From Clostridium bovifaecis (GTDB taxonomy: Bacteria; Bacillota; Clostridia; Clostridiales; Clostridiaceae): a stretch of DNA of 64,000 nucleotides. This document shows, piece after piece, positions 37,632-45,872 of this stretch; positions within the stretch are counted from its first letter, which is position 1, and each line of letters opens with the position of its first letter. The translations under genes and the position numbers were made by a program. The notes below the pieces were generated by a model. That model was given only the letters and a program-made list of their open reading frames with translations. It was not told where the DNA came from and searched no databases. The stretch lies in NCBI GenBank assembly GCA_009738435.1, contig CP046522.1:837249-901248 (forward strand), in the 5' to 3' direction.

Positions 37632-37931
37632 ATGAAAAAGAGAAACTTCTTGTTAATTATGCTTTGTGTGGCTTTAGTAAGTATTTCTTTGCTTATTGGT
37701 TCCTTAAGAGGAGGAGAATTTTCAGGGGCAGATGATAAAATAGAAGAAGTGATTAATTCCCAAAACCAAACCTATGAAGCATGGTTTAATCATTTATGGG
37801 AACCACCATCAGGTGAAATAGAAAGCTTATTGTTTGCTCTGCAGGCAGCAATAGGAGCAGGATTTATAGGATTTTATATAGGAAAGAAGAGTAATGTTAA
37901 AACTAATAATGTCTCTAGCAAAATTAAATAA
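37632..37931 (+). CDS. cbiN: Cobalt transport protein CbiN
   Basis: Small membrane protein of 99 residues with two hydrophobic segments (about 5-24 and 70-88) and between them the CbiN signature GGEFSGADDKIEE and YEAWFNHLWEPPSGEIESLLFALQAA-like region. It assists cobalt loading of CbiM. It starts three bases after cbiM and overlaps cbiQ by 38 bases. Confidence 0.92.
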   Translation: MKKRNFLLIMLCVALVSISLLIGSLRGGEFSGADDKIEEVINSQNQTYEAWFNHLWEPPSGEIESLLFALQAAIGAGFIGFYIGKKSNVKTNNVSSKIK

Positions 37932-38592
37932 AATATCTAATTATCATCCTGCAGAAAAGTTAATATTAAGTTTGATGCCTATTGTAATTATAGGGTTCTG
38001 CCATAGGGTGGTCCCCATAATTATAAATATAGTTATATTTATAATTTTACACCTTCTTTGCAATAACAATAAAAATGCAGCTATTAAATTTACATTAGAG
38101 ATAGCAGCCTTTGCAGCATTTTCATCTATAACCTTAGTTTTTGATTATGGAGTGAAATATTGTTTAATAATAATGCTTAAAAGTATATCAAGTGGAATCT
38201 GCCTATCCTTTTTAGCTCTTACAACACCTATGGATGATATATTATATATATTATCTAAAAATTCATGGTTAAGGGATATGTGTGATATAGCTAAAACCAT
38301 GGAGAGATTTCTCATATTGTTATATGACGAATATCATATTTTATATGATTCAGTTAGAGCTAGGGGAGGCTTTGGGGGAGTAAGACTTAAAATAATAAAT
38401 ACAGGGAAAGTTGCAGGACTTTTATTTATAAATACTATGAAAAGATGGGGAAATATAAAGGAATCCATAGAAAGCAGAGGATATAGAGGATATATTCCTT
38501 ATTTAAAAAAAGAATTTAGCTTTTCTATGGCAAGGCTCTATGGAATATGCATATATGTAGTTATCTTGGGGCTTATGGTATACAAATATTGA
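37894..38592 (+). CDS. cbiQ: Cobalt ECF transporter T component CbiQ
   Basis: Membrane coupling protein of up to 232 residues. The conserved cytoplasmic motif RARGGFGG and the later ESRGYRG (the two short motifs that contact the ATPases) are visible, with about five hydrophobic segments. The start is uncertain: ATG 37894 follows AGGAAAGAAG; ATG 37909 is an alternative. The next gene is not the expected CbiO ATPase. Confidence 0.88.
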   Translation: MLKLIMSLAKLNKISNYHPAEKLILSLMPIVIIGFCHRVVPIIINIVIFIILHLLCNNNKNAAIKFTLEIAAFAAFSSITLVFDYGVKYCLIIMLKSISSGICLSFLALTTPMDDILYILSKNSWLRDMCDIAKTMERFLILLYDEYHILYDSVRARGGFGGVRLKIINTGKVAGLLFINTMKRWGNIKESIESRGYRGYIPYLKKEFSFSMARLYGICIYVVILGLMVYKY

Positions 38593-38614
38593 AGTGGAAT
38601 GAGGTAATTTGGTT

Positions 38615-39460
38615 ATGGAGGTTAGTACAAGCTACCCAGGCAGCTTTGGGGAAGTGCTTCAGGGAAAAGTAAATAATATGGACATGCTTTTATCCTGTCC
38701 TGTAAATATTTATACCACCGTAAAAATATTTGAAAGTAAAAATCCTTGTAAAAAGCTTAAATGGAATAAAGCAAATAGATTTTTGTATAATATATTAAAA
38801 AATTGGAATCATGAAAAATACTATAGGAATTTAGATATACACATTAAGTCGGAAATCCCTTCAAGCAAAGGTATGGCTAGCAGTACTGCAGATCTTTGTG
38901 CCATATATTGTTCTCTTCTAAAGATGTTTAATAAGGACTTTAATGAAGAGGAGTTAGTAAAAGAATGTATAAAAATAGAGCCTACTGATAGCATAATTTT
39001 TAGAGAAATGACTTTGTTTGATTATAAAAAAGGATTATATAAAGAAAAGATAGGTGAGTACTTTTCCTACAATATATTGGTTTTTGAGGGTAAAAAAGGC
39101 ATAAGCACTGTAGAGTTTAATAATAAAAAGCTGCCGGATTTAAAAGATGTGAGTGATATTTACGCTATATTAAAAGAAGGAGCAGCAGAAAAGAACATAG
39201 AAAAACTTGCATATGTTTCTACAGAAAGTGTAATGAGAAATCAACACAGGCTTCCTTATACATGGATAAACAATATTGAAGAGATAAGAAAGCTTACTTC
39301 AGGGCTTGGGATTATAGGTGCACATAGCGGAAATGTTCTGGGGATAATATACGAAGATGAAGAAAAATTAAAGTATGCATTTAACTTTATTGAGAAGCAA
39401 GATTTTTATAAGGTATATGCTGTAAAAACTTTAGAAAATGTAGAAGAGGTGCTCTTATGA
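38615..39460 (+). CDS. pduX: L-threonine kinase
   Basis: GHMP-family kinase of about 281 residues, phosphorylating L-threonine to feed CobD. The ATP loop is PSSKGMASSTADLCA, and the N-terminus (STSYPGSFGEVLQG) and IEPTDSIIF match PduX. ATG 38615 follows GAGGTAA at seven bases; an earlier TTG at 38609 is too close to that site. It lies between cbiQ and cobO, so all three parts of the aminopropanol arm (PduX, CobD, CbiB) are in one operon. Overlaps cobO by four bases. Confidence 0.9.
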   Translation: MEVSTSYPGSFGEVLQGKVNNMDMLLSCPVNIYTTVKIFESKNPCKKLKWNKANRFLYNILKNWNHEKYYRNLDIHIKSEIPSSKGMASSTADLCAIYCSLLKMFNKDFNEEELVKECIKIEPTDSIIFREMTLFDYKKGLYKEKIGEYFSYNILVFEGKKGISTVEFNNKKLPDLKDVSDIYAILKEGAAEKNIEKLAYVSTESVMRNQHRLPYTWINNIEEIRKLTSGLGIIGAHSGNVLGIIYEDEEKLKYAFNFIEKQDFYKVYAVKTLENVEEVLL

Positions 39461-39972
39461 AAAAAGGATATATTCAAATCTATACAGGAAATGGAAAGGG
39501 AAAAACTACTGCAGCCTTAGGACTATCTTTAAGAGCCATATGTGCTGGTAAAAAGGTGTTTTTTGGTCAGTTTGTAAAAGGTATGGACTATAGCGAACTA
39601 AAAGCAGTTAACTATTTGCCCAACTTCACTATGAAACAATTTGGAAGGGATGCATTTATATTTAATAATCCTAAAGAAGAGGATATAAAATTAGCTAGAG
39701 AAGGATTGAAGGAAGTAAAAGAAGCTTTAAAATCTGGAGAATATGATGTTGTAGTATTAGATGAGCTAAACATAGCTTTATATTATAAATTATTTACTGT
39801 AGAAGAAGCTTTAGAATTGTTAGACAATAGAGATCCAGAGGTTGAAGTAATTATCACTGGCAGAAATGCAGATGAAAGGCTTATAGAGAAGGCGGATTTG
39901 GTTACGGAAATGAAGGAGATAAAGCATTATTATAAAAAAGGGGTAATGGCAAGAAAAGGCATAGAAAGCTAA
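39457..39972 (+). CDS. cobO: Corrinoid adenosyltransferase
   Basis: CobA/CobO/BtuR-type ATP:co(I)rrinoid adenosyltransferase of 171 residues, adding the upper adenosyl ligand. P-loop GNGKGKTTAALGL near residue 11, VVLDELNIALYYKL and ITGRNADERLIEKADLVTEM are the family motifs. ATGA overlap with pduX. It is the last gene of the cobalamin operon; no classic terminator is seen after it, but a REP palindrome at 40107 follows. Confidence 0.93.
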   Translation: MKKGYIQIYTGNGKGKTTAALGLSLRAICAGKKVFFGQFVKGMDYSELKAVNYLPNFTMKQFGRDAFIFNNPKEEDIKLAREGLKEVKEALKSGEYDVVVLDELNIALYYKLFTVEEALELLDNRDPEVEVIITGRNADERLIEKADLVTEMKEIKHYYKKGVMARKGIES

Positions 39973-40106
39973 GTTATGTCTGCATCATATTTAAATACAT
40001 TTATTTTTTGCTATTAACAAACTATTATATCTACACTTATTCTTCAAGGGGAAAGAGATTTTGTAATCCCACCAACTTTATGTAGGCAGAAGATGGAATA
40101 AACAGT

Positions 40107-40145
40107 AATGTTAATGTTAGGTGCCTGGCACCTAATATTAACATT
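40107..40145. repeat. REP-like palindrome, copy downstream of the cobalamin operon
   Basis: Arms 40107-40125 and 40127-40145 match at 18 of 19 positions around one T, core GGTGCCTGGCACC. It is the same unit as the RAYT-flanking copies. The rest of 39973-40268 holds no gene that I can see. Confidence 0.85.
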
Positions 40146-40268
40146 TGGATATGGAAAAATTTATATTAATCAATTATAATTAATTGTAGATAATTATTCT
40201 TTGTACAAACCATAAGAAATATAAAACTATAATAAACTAGAATAATAAGATTTTCAGGGGGAGAATGT

Positions 40269-41792
40269 ATGTTGTTTAAATCAAAAAAAGCACCATGTTA
40301 TGAAGCTGAGCAAATTATAAATTACGTGGATGCACGTATGAAGGGGAAAATAAGCAAAAGACCAGATGTAGAGTATGGCATTCATAAAAAGATAGCAGAT
40401 GATTTTGACAAGCTTTTCGCTAGTGAAGAAAAGATGGCTGAATCATCTAAAAGGATCATAGAAATAGGAGCTAGCATAAGCAGCTTTGATTCTGAGATGA
40501 AACATATATCTAATATTTTAATAGATTTTGCTGAAGATATGTCAGAGGTTAGCCAATCTAACTTAGCAATTGTTGAAGAAACTACTGCAAGTATGAATGG
40601 AGTTAACGAAACTACTAGCATTGCAACAAAAACACTTAATACTGTTGCAAATTCATCACAAAATCTTATGGAAAGCAACGTTGAAGGGCTTAGCCAGATA
40701 GAGGAGATAGGTAAAGCTAAAGAAGATGTTTTAAATAATGCAAATGTAATGGGCGGCAAAATAGATTATTTGATTGAAATGGTTAACAAGGTTAATGATA
40801 TTGTAAAAACTGTAGAATCAATAGCTAATCAAACAAACCTTTTAGCACTCAATGCTTCTATAGAAGCAGCAAGAGCAGGGGAGCATGGGAGAGGATTTTC
40901 TGTAGTAGCTGATGAAATAAGAAAGCTTGCGGATGACACAACCCATAACCTTAAAGGGATGAAGTCCTTAATGTCTAATATGCAGGAAGCCGCAAATGAT
41001 GGAAAGAATAGCATGGATCAAACCATATTAGAAACAAATGGAATGAGTGAAAAAATTGATGCAGTTAAAGTAACTATACAAAAAAATGTTCAGCTGCTAG
41101 GTTCTACAGTTAAGGATATAAAAGTACTAAATGATTCTATGAGCGGTATTAACACTTCGGTAAATGAAATAAATAAGGCAATGGAAATATCAACTGTAGA
41201 TGCAGAAAGGCTTAACCGCATGTCAGAAGAAATACACAAAAGTGCTTTAGAAAGTTCAGACCAAGCGGCAAAGATTTCTCAAATTGATAAAGAGCTCTCA
41301 GACATAGTAAAAGGGATGTTAGCTCATTTAAAAGATAGCCCAAACTCATTTACAAATGAAGAGTTTATCTCTTATTTACAAAAGGCGAAGGAATCTCATA
41401 AAATTTGGTTAGCTAATTTAAAAAGAGCTATTGATGAGATGAAAGCATATCCTATTCAGCTAGATGGAAGCAAATGTGCTTTTGGACATTTTTATTATTC
41501 AATTAACGTGGAGCATCCTAATATTATATCAGATTGGAAGGCTATTGAAGAAGTTCATATGAAATTCCATAACTATGGAAAAGAAGTTATGAATTCAATT
41601 GAAGAAAATAATTATGAAAATGCAAATAATTTTTATAAACAAGCTAAAGAACTATCCTCTCAGATATTTGAGCATTTAGATAATATTATAAAAAATGTTG
41701 GAGATATTAATTTACAAGGAGATCACGTATTCAATGGGATAGAAGATTTCAATGAAATTTGCAGCGAAAATTGTGGTGAATGTAAGTATTAA
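40269..41792 (+). CDS. Soluble methyl-accepting chemotaxis protein with CZB zinc-binding domain
   Basis: Cytoplasmic chemoreceptor of 507 residues without membrane segments or HAMP domain. The signalling hairpin is near residues 175-225 ([24 protein letters not shown] runs through it) and binds CheA/CheW. The C-terminal chemoreceptor zinc-binding (CZB) domain has the cysteine motif [12 protein letters not shown] with later conserved histidines ([15 protein letters not shown]). The final [10 protein letters not shown] cysteines are unusual. Such receptors sense intracellular zinc or oxidants such as hypochlorous acid through the zinc-bound cysteine. GGGGGAGAA precedes the ATG. No chemotaxis genes adjoin it. 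Confidence 0.87.
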   Translation: MLFKSKKAPCYEAEQIINYVDARMKGKISKRPDVEYGIHKKIADDFDKLFASEEKMAESSKRIIEIGASISSFDSEMKHISNILIDFAEDMSEVSQSNLAIVEETTASMNGVNETTSIATKTLNTVANSSQNLMESNVEGLSQIEEIGKAKEDVLNNANVMGGKIDYLIEMVNKVNDIVKTVESIANQTNLLALNASIEAARAGEHGRGFSVVADEIRKLADDTTHNLKGMKSLMSNMQEAANDGKNSMDQTILETNGMSEKIDAVKVTIQKNVQLLGSTVKDIKVLNDSMSGINTSVNEINKAMEISTVDAERLNRMSEEIHKSALESSDQAAKISQIDKELSDIVKGMLAHLKDSPNSFTNEEFISYLQKAKESHKIWLANLKRAIDEMKAYPIQLDGSKCAFGHFYYSINVEHPNIISDWKAIEEVHMKFHNYGKEVMNSIEENNYENANNFYKQAKELSSQIFEHLDNIIKNVGDINLQGDHVFNGIEDFNEICSENCGECKY

Positions 41793-42080
41793 GGAACTAT
41801 TTCCTTAGCATCTTAATTTACTCACTTCATGTCATGTTTTTTGAATTATTATGGTATAATTAGATATTTAATAGAAATAAGGAATACGTTGCTTCTATTT
41901 ACACTAATATAAATTGAAAATTCGATAAAATTCGATATTTTTTTACTTCCAATGAGCTAAAATTTGTGATAAACTTATACTTGTCCTAAGCTTATTAGGA
42001 ACAGTAAGTCAAATAATAGCACATTAAAAGTGGCTATGTGCGGTCTCATTTATACCTTATTTATAGGAGGAAAGCATACT

Positions 42081-43381
42081 ATGAAAAATCTAATGAAGAA
42101 GTGGAATCAACTAAGTCTTGTAAAACGAATAATTATAGGTTTAATCATTGGTATTATTTTAGCTATGACCGTTCCAGAAGCAGCAAAACCAGTTGCTATT
42201 TTTGGTTCTTTATTTGTAGGTGCTTTGAAAGCGATTGCACCTATGCTGGTATTATTCTTAGTTATGTCCGCTATCTCTCAACACAAGATTTGAAAGCGAT
42301 TGCACCTATGCTGGTATTATTCTTAGTTATGTCCGCTATCTCTCAACACAAGAGTGGTAAGCAGACAAATATGAAATCGATTATAATTCTTTATCTTTTA
42401 GGAACATTCTTAGCTGGACTTGTAGCGGTTGTGGCAAGCTTTATGTTCCCAGTAAGCTTAACACTTCCAGCTGGGACTGCTGAAAATGTAACTCCTCCAG
42501 GTGGTGTGTCAGAGGTTCTAAAAGCATTACTATTAAATATTGTTGATAACCCAGTAAAAGCACTTTTTAATGCAAACTATATTGGTATACTATCTTGGGC
42601 AGTACTTCTTGGTCTTGCTTTAAGAAATGCTCCTGATTCTACAAAAACAATGATTTCTAATTTTTCAGATGCATTATCACAAATGGTTAGATGGGTAATA
42701 AACTTAGCTCCATTAGGAATCATGGGACTTGTATTTGATACTATTGCTGTAAGTGGAATCAAATCCTTGCTTAGCTATGGACAATTGCTTGCAGTTTTAG
42801 TTGGTACTATGCTTTTTGTAGCTCTTGTTGTAAATCCAATAATTGTCTATGTGGGTATCCGTAAAAATCCATTCCCACTTGTGCTTAAGTGTTTAAGGGA
42901 AAGTGGTATAACAGCATTCTTTACACGTAGCTCAGCTGCAAATATTCCTGTAAACATGGGCTTATGCGAAAGGCTAGGACTAGATAAGGATACGTATTCA
43001 GTATCTATTCCACTAGGTGCTACTATCAATATGGCTGGTGCAGCAGTTACTATTTCTGTATTAACCCTTGCAGCAGTTAATACTCTTGGAATTCAAGTGG
43101 ATATAGGTACAGCAATAATCCTTAGCGTACTATCAGCTGTAAGTGCTTGTGGTGCTTCAGGTGTGGCAGGTGGATCTCTATTATTAATTCCTCTAGCATG
43201 TAGTCTTTTCGGAATTCCAAACGATATCGCTATGAAGGTAGTTGGTGTAGGATTTATAGTAGGTGTTATACAAGATTCTTGCGAAACAGCCCTTAACTCA
43301 TCAACAGACGTACTTTTCACAGCAGTAGCTGAGTTCACTAAGTGGCGTAAGGAAGGTAAGAAGATAATTATCAATAAATAG
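42081..43381 (+). pseudogene. sstT: Serine/threonine:Na+ symporter SstT, interrupted by 65-bp tandem duplication
   Basis: A dicarboxylate/amino acid:cation symporter importing serine and threonine. ATG 42081 follows GGAGGAAAG. The frame is intact to 42288, where a 65-base segment (42224-42288) is repeated exactly (42289-42353), shifting the frame so translation stops at 42293. The rest (SGKQTNMKS... to 43381, including [29 protein letters not shown] spread over two lines) lies in the other frame and is complete. Deleting one copy restores a normal SstT of about 411 residues. Because the copies are identical the event looks recent or is an assembly fault. Upstream, 41793-42080 holds a small hairpin (GTCCTAA/TTAGGAAC, near 41985) and nothing else I recognise. 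Confidence 0.88.
42224..42353 (+). repeat. Exact 65-bp tandem duplication inside sstT
   Basis: Two identical copies, 42224-42288 and 42289-42353, each from TTTGAAAGCG to CAACACAAGA. 65 is not a multiple of three, so it causes the frameshift. Confidence 0.95.
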
Positions 43382-43559
43382 AAAACGTTATATTTAAATA
43401 GAAATAAAGTCACGGTGTTGTTTTTGAGTGCTAGAGACCGCACAAAATCACTGAAAGACATATACCGCTTGATAGAAAGTAAATATGCAAGTCTAATGAG
43501 TTTAATACGCGAATTTTAAATAGTGAATTTATTAAAGGGAAATATTGGCAACAAGGTTT

Positions 43560-43589
43560 AAAGGAAGTCAAAATGGGCTTCCTTTTTTG
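43560..43589 (+). terminator. Rho-independent terminator after sstT
   Basis: AAAGGAAG ... CTTCCTTT stem with a T-run. In the 371-base gap 43382-43752 this is the only structured element I see. Confidence 0.75.
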
Positions 43590-43752
43590 ATTTTAAGCTT
43601 ATTTTAGTGTTGTGCTGAAATTTACTTAAAGCATGATTCTATGATTAACGATACTACTCTTAAACATAACTAGATTTAGATATTTTTCGGAGATATATGA
43701 TAACGTCCTTATTGATAGAATAAAAACAAGATATTATTTTTGAAAGGATGAA

Positions 43753-44202
43753 GTGGGTAAAGTGATTAAAGAATTAGAGAGAGAAAAATTAAATGAAGTT
43801 ATGGAAATATGGAAAGAAGCAACAATAGATGCTCATAAGTTTATACCAAAGGACTATTGGCTGAAGAATTATAATGTAGTAAAAGATGTTTATATTCCAA
43901 TAGCAAAAACCTTCGTATATATTGAGAAAGGTAAGGCTATAGGGTTTATAAGCATTATAGAGGGTGAATTTATAGGAGCTTTGTTTATAGATATTAATAG
44001 TCAGGGCAAAGGTATAGGAACTGAGTTAATAGACTTTGCAAAGAAAAGGTATAAAAAGTTGAGTTTAGCAGTGTATGTGGAGAATAATAGAGCGGTAGAG
44101 TTTTATAAGGAAAAAGGATTTGTTATTGAAAGTGAAGGGATAAATGAAGATAGTGGATACAGCGAATTTATCATGAGCTGGAAAAGAGCATTGATTAAAT
44201 AA
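43753..44202 (+). CDS. GNAT-family N-acetyltransferase
   Basis: Acetyltransferase of 149 residues. The acetyl-CoA loop is seen in INSQGKGIGTELIDFAKKRY, and the C-terminal NNRAVEFYKEKGFVIESEG is the usual GNAT ending. The N-terminal WKEATIDAHKFIPKDYWLKN resembles the YjaB/PhnO-like group that acts on small amines, but the substrate cannot be named. GTG 43753 follows GAAAGGA; GTG 43762 is an alternative. Single gene with its own terminator. Confidence 0.8.
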   Translation: MGKVIKELEREKLNEVMEIWKEATIDAHKFIPKDYWLKNYNVVKDVYIPIAKTFVYIEKGKAIGFISIIEGEFIGALFIDINSQGKGIGTELIDFAKKRYKKLSLAVYVENNRAVEFYKEKGFVIESEGINEDSGYSEFIMSWKRALIK

Positions 44203-44223
44203 GGATATATGAAAATATAAAAT

Positions 44224-44267
44224 AAAAAACTAGCAGATTGACCACAGGTTGTTCTGCTAGTTTTTTA
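44224..44267 (+). terminator. Rho-independent terminator
   Basis: AAAAAACTAGCAGA ... TCTGCTAGTTTTTT, flanked by A-run and T-run, so it may work in both directions. Confidence 0.85.
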
Positions 44268-44341
44268 TACTATTAAAGATTTAATTCTAGAAAATAATAA
44301 AGAATTTAAACATAATTTGAACTTTAAAATTATAATATAGG

Positions 44342-44396
44342 ATATATTGACTTTACAGTCAATATATTTTGTATTATAATTGACTTCACAGTCAAT
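44342..44396 (+). promoter_or_regulatory. TetR-type promoter with two operator palindromes
   Basis: Promoter TTTACA (44352-44357), 17 bases, TATAAT (44375-44380). Two copies of ATTGACT-N4-AGTCAAT lie at 44346-44363 (over the -35; arms extend to 11 bases) and 44379-44396 (just after the -10). A repressor bound there would block RNA polymerase. The gene that follows encodes a TetR protein, so autoregulation is the simplest reading. Confidence 0.75.
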
Positions 44397-44440
44397 GGGT
44401 TTAATATCCATTATATAAACTTAAAGGGAAGTGTATTAAA

Positions 44441-45112
44441 TTGTATTCTACTTTTGAAAAATTATCAGAGGATAAAAAACAGAAGATTATAAAGGTGTGC
44501 ATAGATGAATTTTCTGCAAATGGCTATGAAAGTACATCTACTGATGTTATTGCAGAAAAGGCGGAGATCTCAAAAGGCAGCCTCTTTTATTATTTTAAAA
44601 ACAAAAAAGGTCTGTATCTTTATATAATTAAATATGTATATAGCTTGATTTTTGAAAGGTTTATGAAAGCTTTTGATGAAGTACAAGAACAAGACTTCTT
44701 TGAAAGAATCAAAGCACTTGTTTTAACGAAGCAAAGGGTAACTATTCAATATTATAATGAAACACGGCTTATTATGAATGCTTTAAGCAATCCGCCTGTA
44801 TCTTTAAAAAAAGAATGCGAGGACATTTACAAAGATAATTGGAAGACATATGAGCGTTTAAAGGATTATGTGTATAAAAAAGAATTAATCCATTCTGAAT
44901 ATTTACGAGACAATATTTCAGCAGAAATATCCGCTAACTTTACAGCAGCTATTCTTGAAAGACTTTCAGAAAAGTTCTTCATAATGTATAGTGCTGGAAA
45001 AATTGATTTGAATAATTACTGCGAAGCTGTAATGAAGGAATTAGATGAATATATTGATATTATTAAATATGGGATATTTAAAAGGAAGGATGATAAGGAA
45101 AGTTTTAAATAA
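44441..45112 (+). CDS. TetR/AcrR-family transcriptional regulator
   Basis: Regulator of 223 residues. The N-terminal TetR helix-turn-helix (residues about 10-55) includes IIKVCIDEFSANGYESTSTDVIAEKAEISKG in pieces and SLFYYFKNKKGLY. The ligand-binding half is not similar to a named subgroup. TTG start after AAAGGGAA. It is followed by ABC efflux genes without a terminator, and its promoter carries paired operators, so it likely represses itself and the efflux operon. Confidence 0.85.
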   Translation: MYSTFEKLSEDKKQKIIKVCIDEFSANGYESTSTDVIAEKAEISKGSLFYYFKNKKGLYLYIIKYVYSLIFERFMKAFDEVQEQDFFERIKALVLTKQRVTIQYYNETRLIMNALSNPPVSLKKECEDIYKDNWKTYERLKDYVYKKELIHSEYLRDNISAEISANFTAAILERLSEKFFIMYSAGKIDLNNYCEAVMKELDEYIDIIKYGIFKRKDDKESFK

Positions 45113-45167
45113 ATGTAAAAAGCAGCATTCGTTAAAAGCAGAGTCTTTAATATAAGGAGGGGGATAT

Positions 45168-45872
45168 ATGGAGATGATTCTAAGAGCAAAAGATTTATCA
45201 AAATATTATCAGATGGGAGAAGTGCGAGTAGATGCACTAAAAGAAGTAAGTTTTGAAGTTTATAAAGGAGAGTTCATTGTAGTACTAGGCCCTAGTGGTT
45301 CTGGGAAGAGTACAATGCTCAATCTAATTGGAGGAATGGATACAGCCAGCAGTGGAGAAATATATTATAAAGAAAAAGCACTTCATGGTGCTACTGAAAA
45401 GATTTTAACAGAATATCGCAGAAATGCAATAGGATTTGTGTTTCAATTTTATAACCTAATCGCTAACTTAACAGCTTATGAAAATGTAAAGCTTTCAGTT
45501 GAAATTTCAAAAAATCCTTTAAAGGTAGAAGAGGTGCTAGAACAGGTTGGTTTATTGGAAAGGGCGGGACATTTTCCGGCACAAATGTCAGGAGGACAAC
45601 AGCAAAGAGTAGCTATTGCTAGGGCGATTGCAAAAAATCCGGAAATTTTATTGTGTGATGAACCGACAGGTGCTCTTGATTTTTCTACAGGTATACAAGT
45701 ATTAAAGCTTTTGAGGGATTTCAATAAAACATATAAAAATACAGTTATTGTTATTACTCATAATGCTGGTATAGCAAAAATGGCAGACCGCGTATTCTAT
45801 ATTCGCGATGGGAGGTTGGACCATGTTGAAGTAGTGGAGAAACCTCTAGAGCCAGAGGAGGTATCTTGGTAA
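45168..45872 (+). CDS. ABC transporter ATP-binding protein (MacB/LolD type)
   Basis: ATPase of 234 residues. Walker A LGPSGSGKST, Q-loop FVFQFYNLIANL, signature MSGGQQQRVAIARAI and Walker B ILLCDEPTGALD place it in the MacB/LolD/FtsE family that works with FtsX-type permeases. AAGGAGGGGG precedes the ATG. It is immediately followed by the permease and adaptor genes. Confidence 0.9.
   Translation: MEMILRAKDLSKYYQMGEVRVDALKEVSFEVYKGEFIVVLGPSGSGKSTMLNLIGGMDTASSGEIYYKEKALHGATEKILTEYRRNAIGFVFQFYNLIANLTAYENVKLSVEISKNPLKVEEVLEQVGLLERAGHFPAQMSGGQQQRVAIARAIAKNPEILLCDEPTGALDFSTGIQVLKLLRDFNKTYKNTVIVITHNAGIAKMADRVFYIRDGRLDHVEVVEKPLEPEEVSW

Noticed and set aside
40107..40145. Palindrome after cobO as the operon's terminator
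   Set aside because: There is no T-run after the stem, and the same sequence occurs at the RAYT locus, so it is better explained as a REP element. A side effect on termination is not excluded.
42289..43381. SstT read as a normal gene from an upstream start in the second frame (42038)
   Set aside because: The first 80 residues of that frame are a shadow translation without similarity; the true N-terminus lies in the other frame before the duplication.
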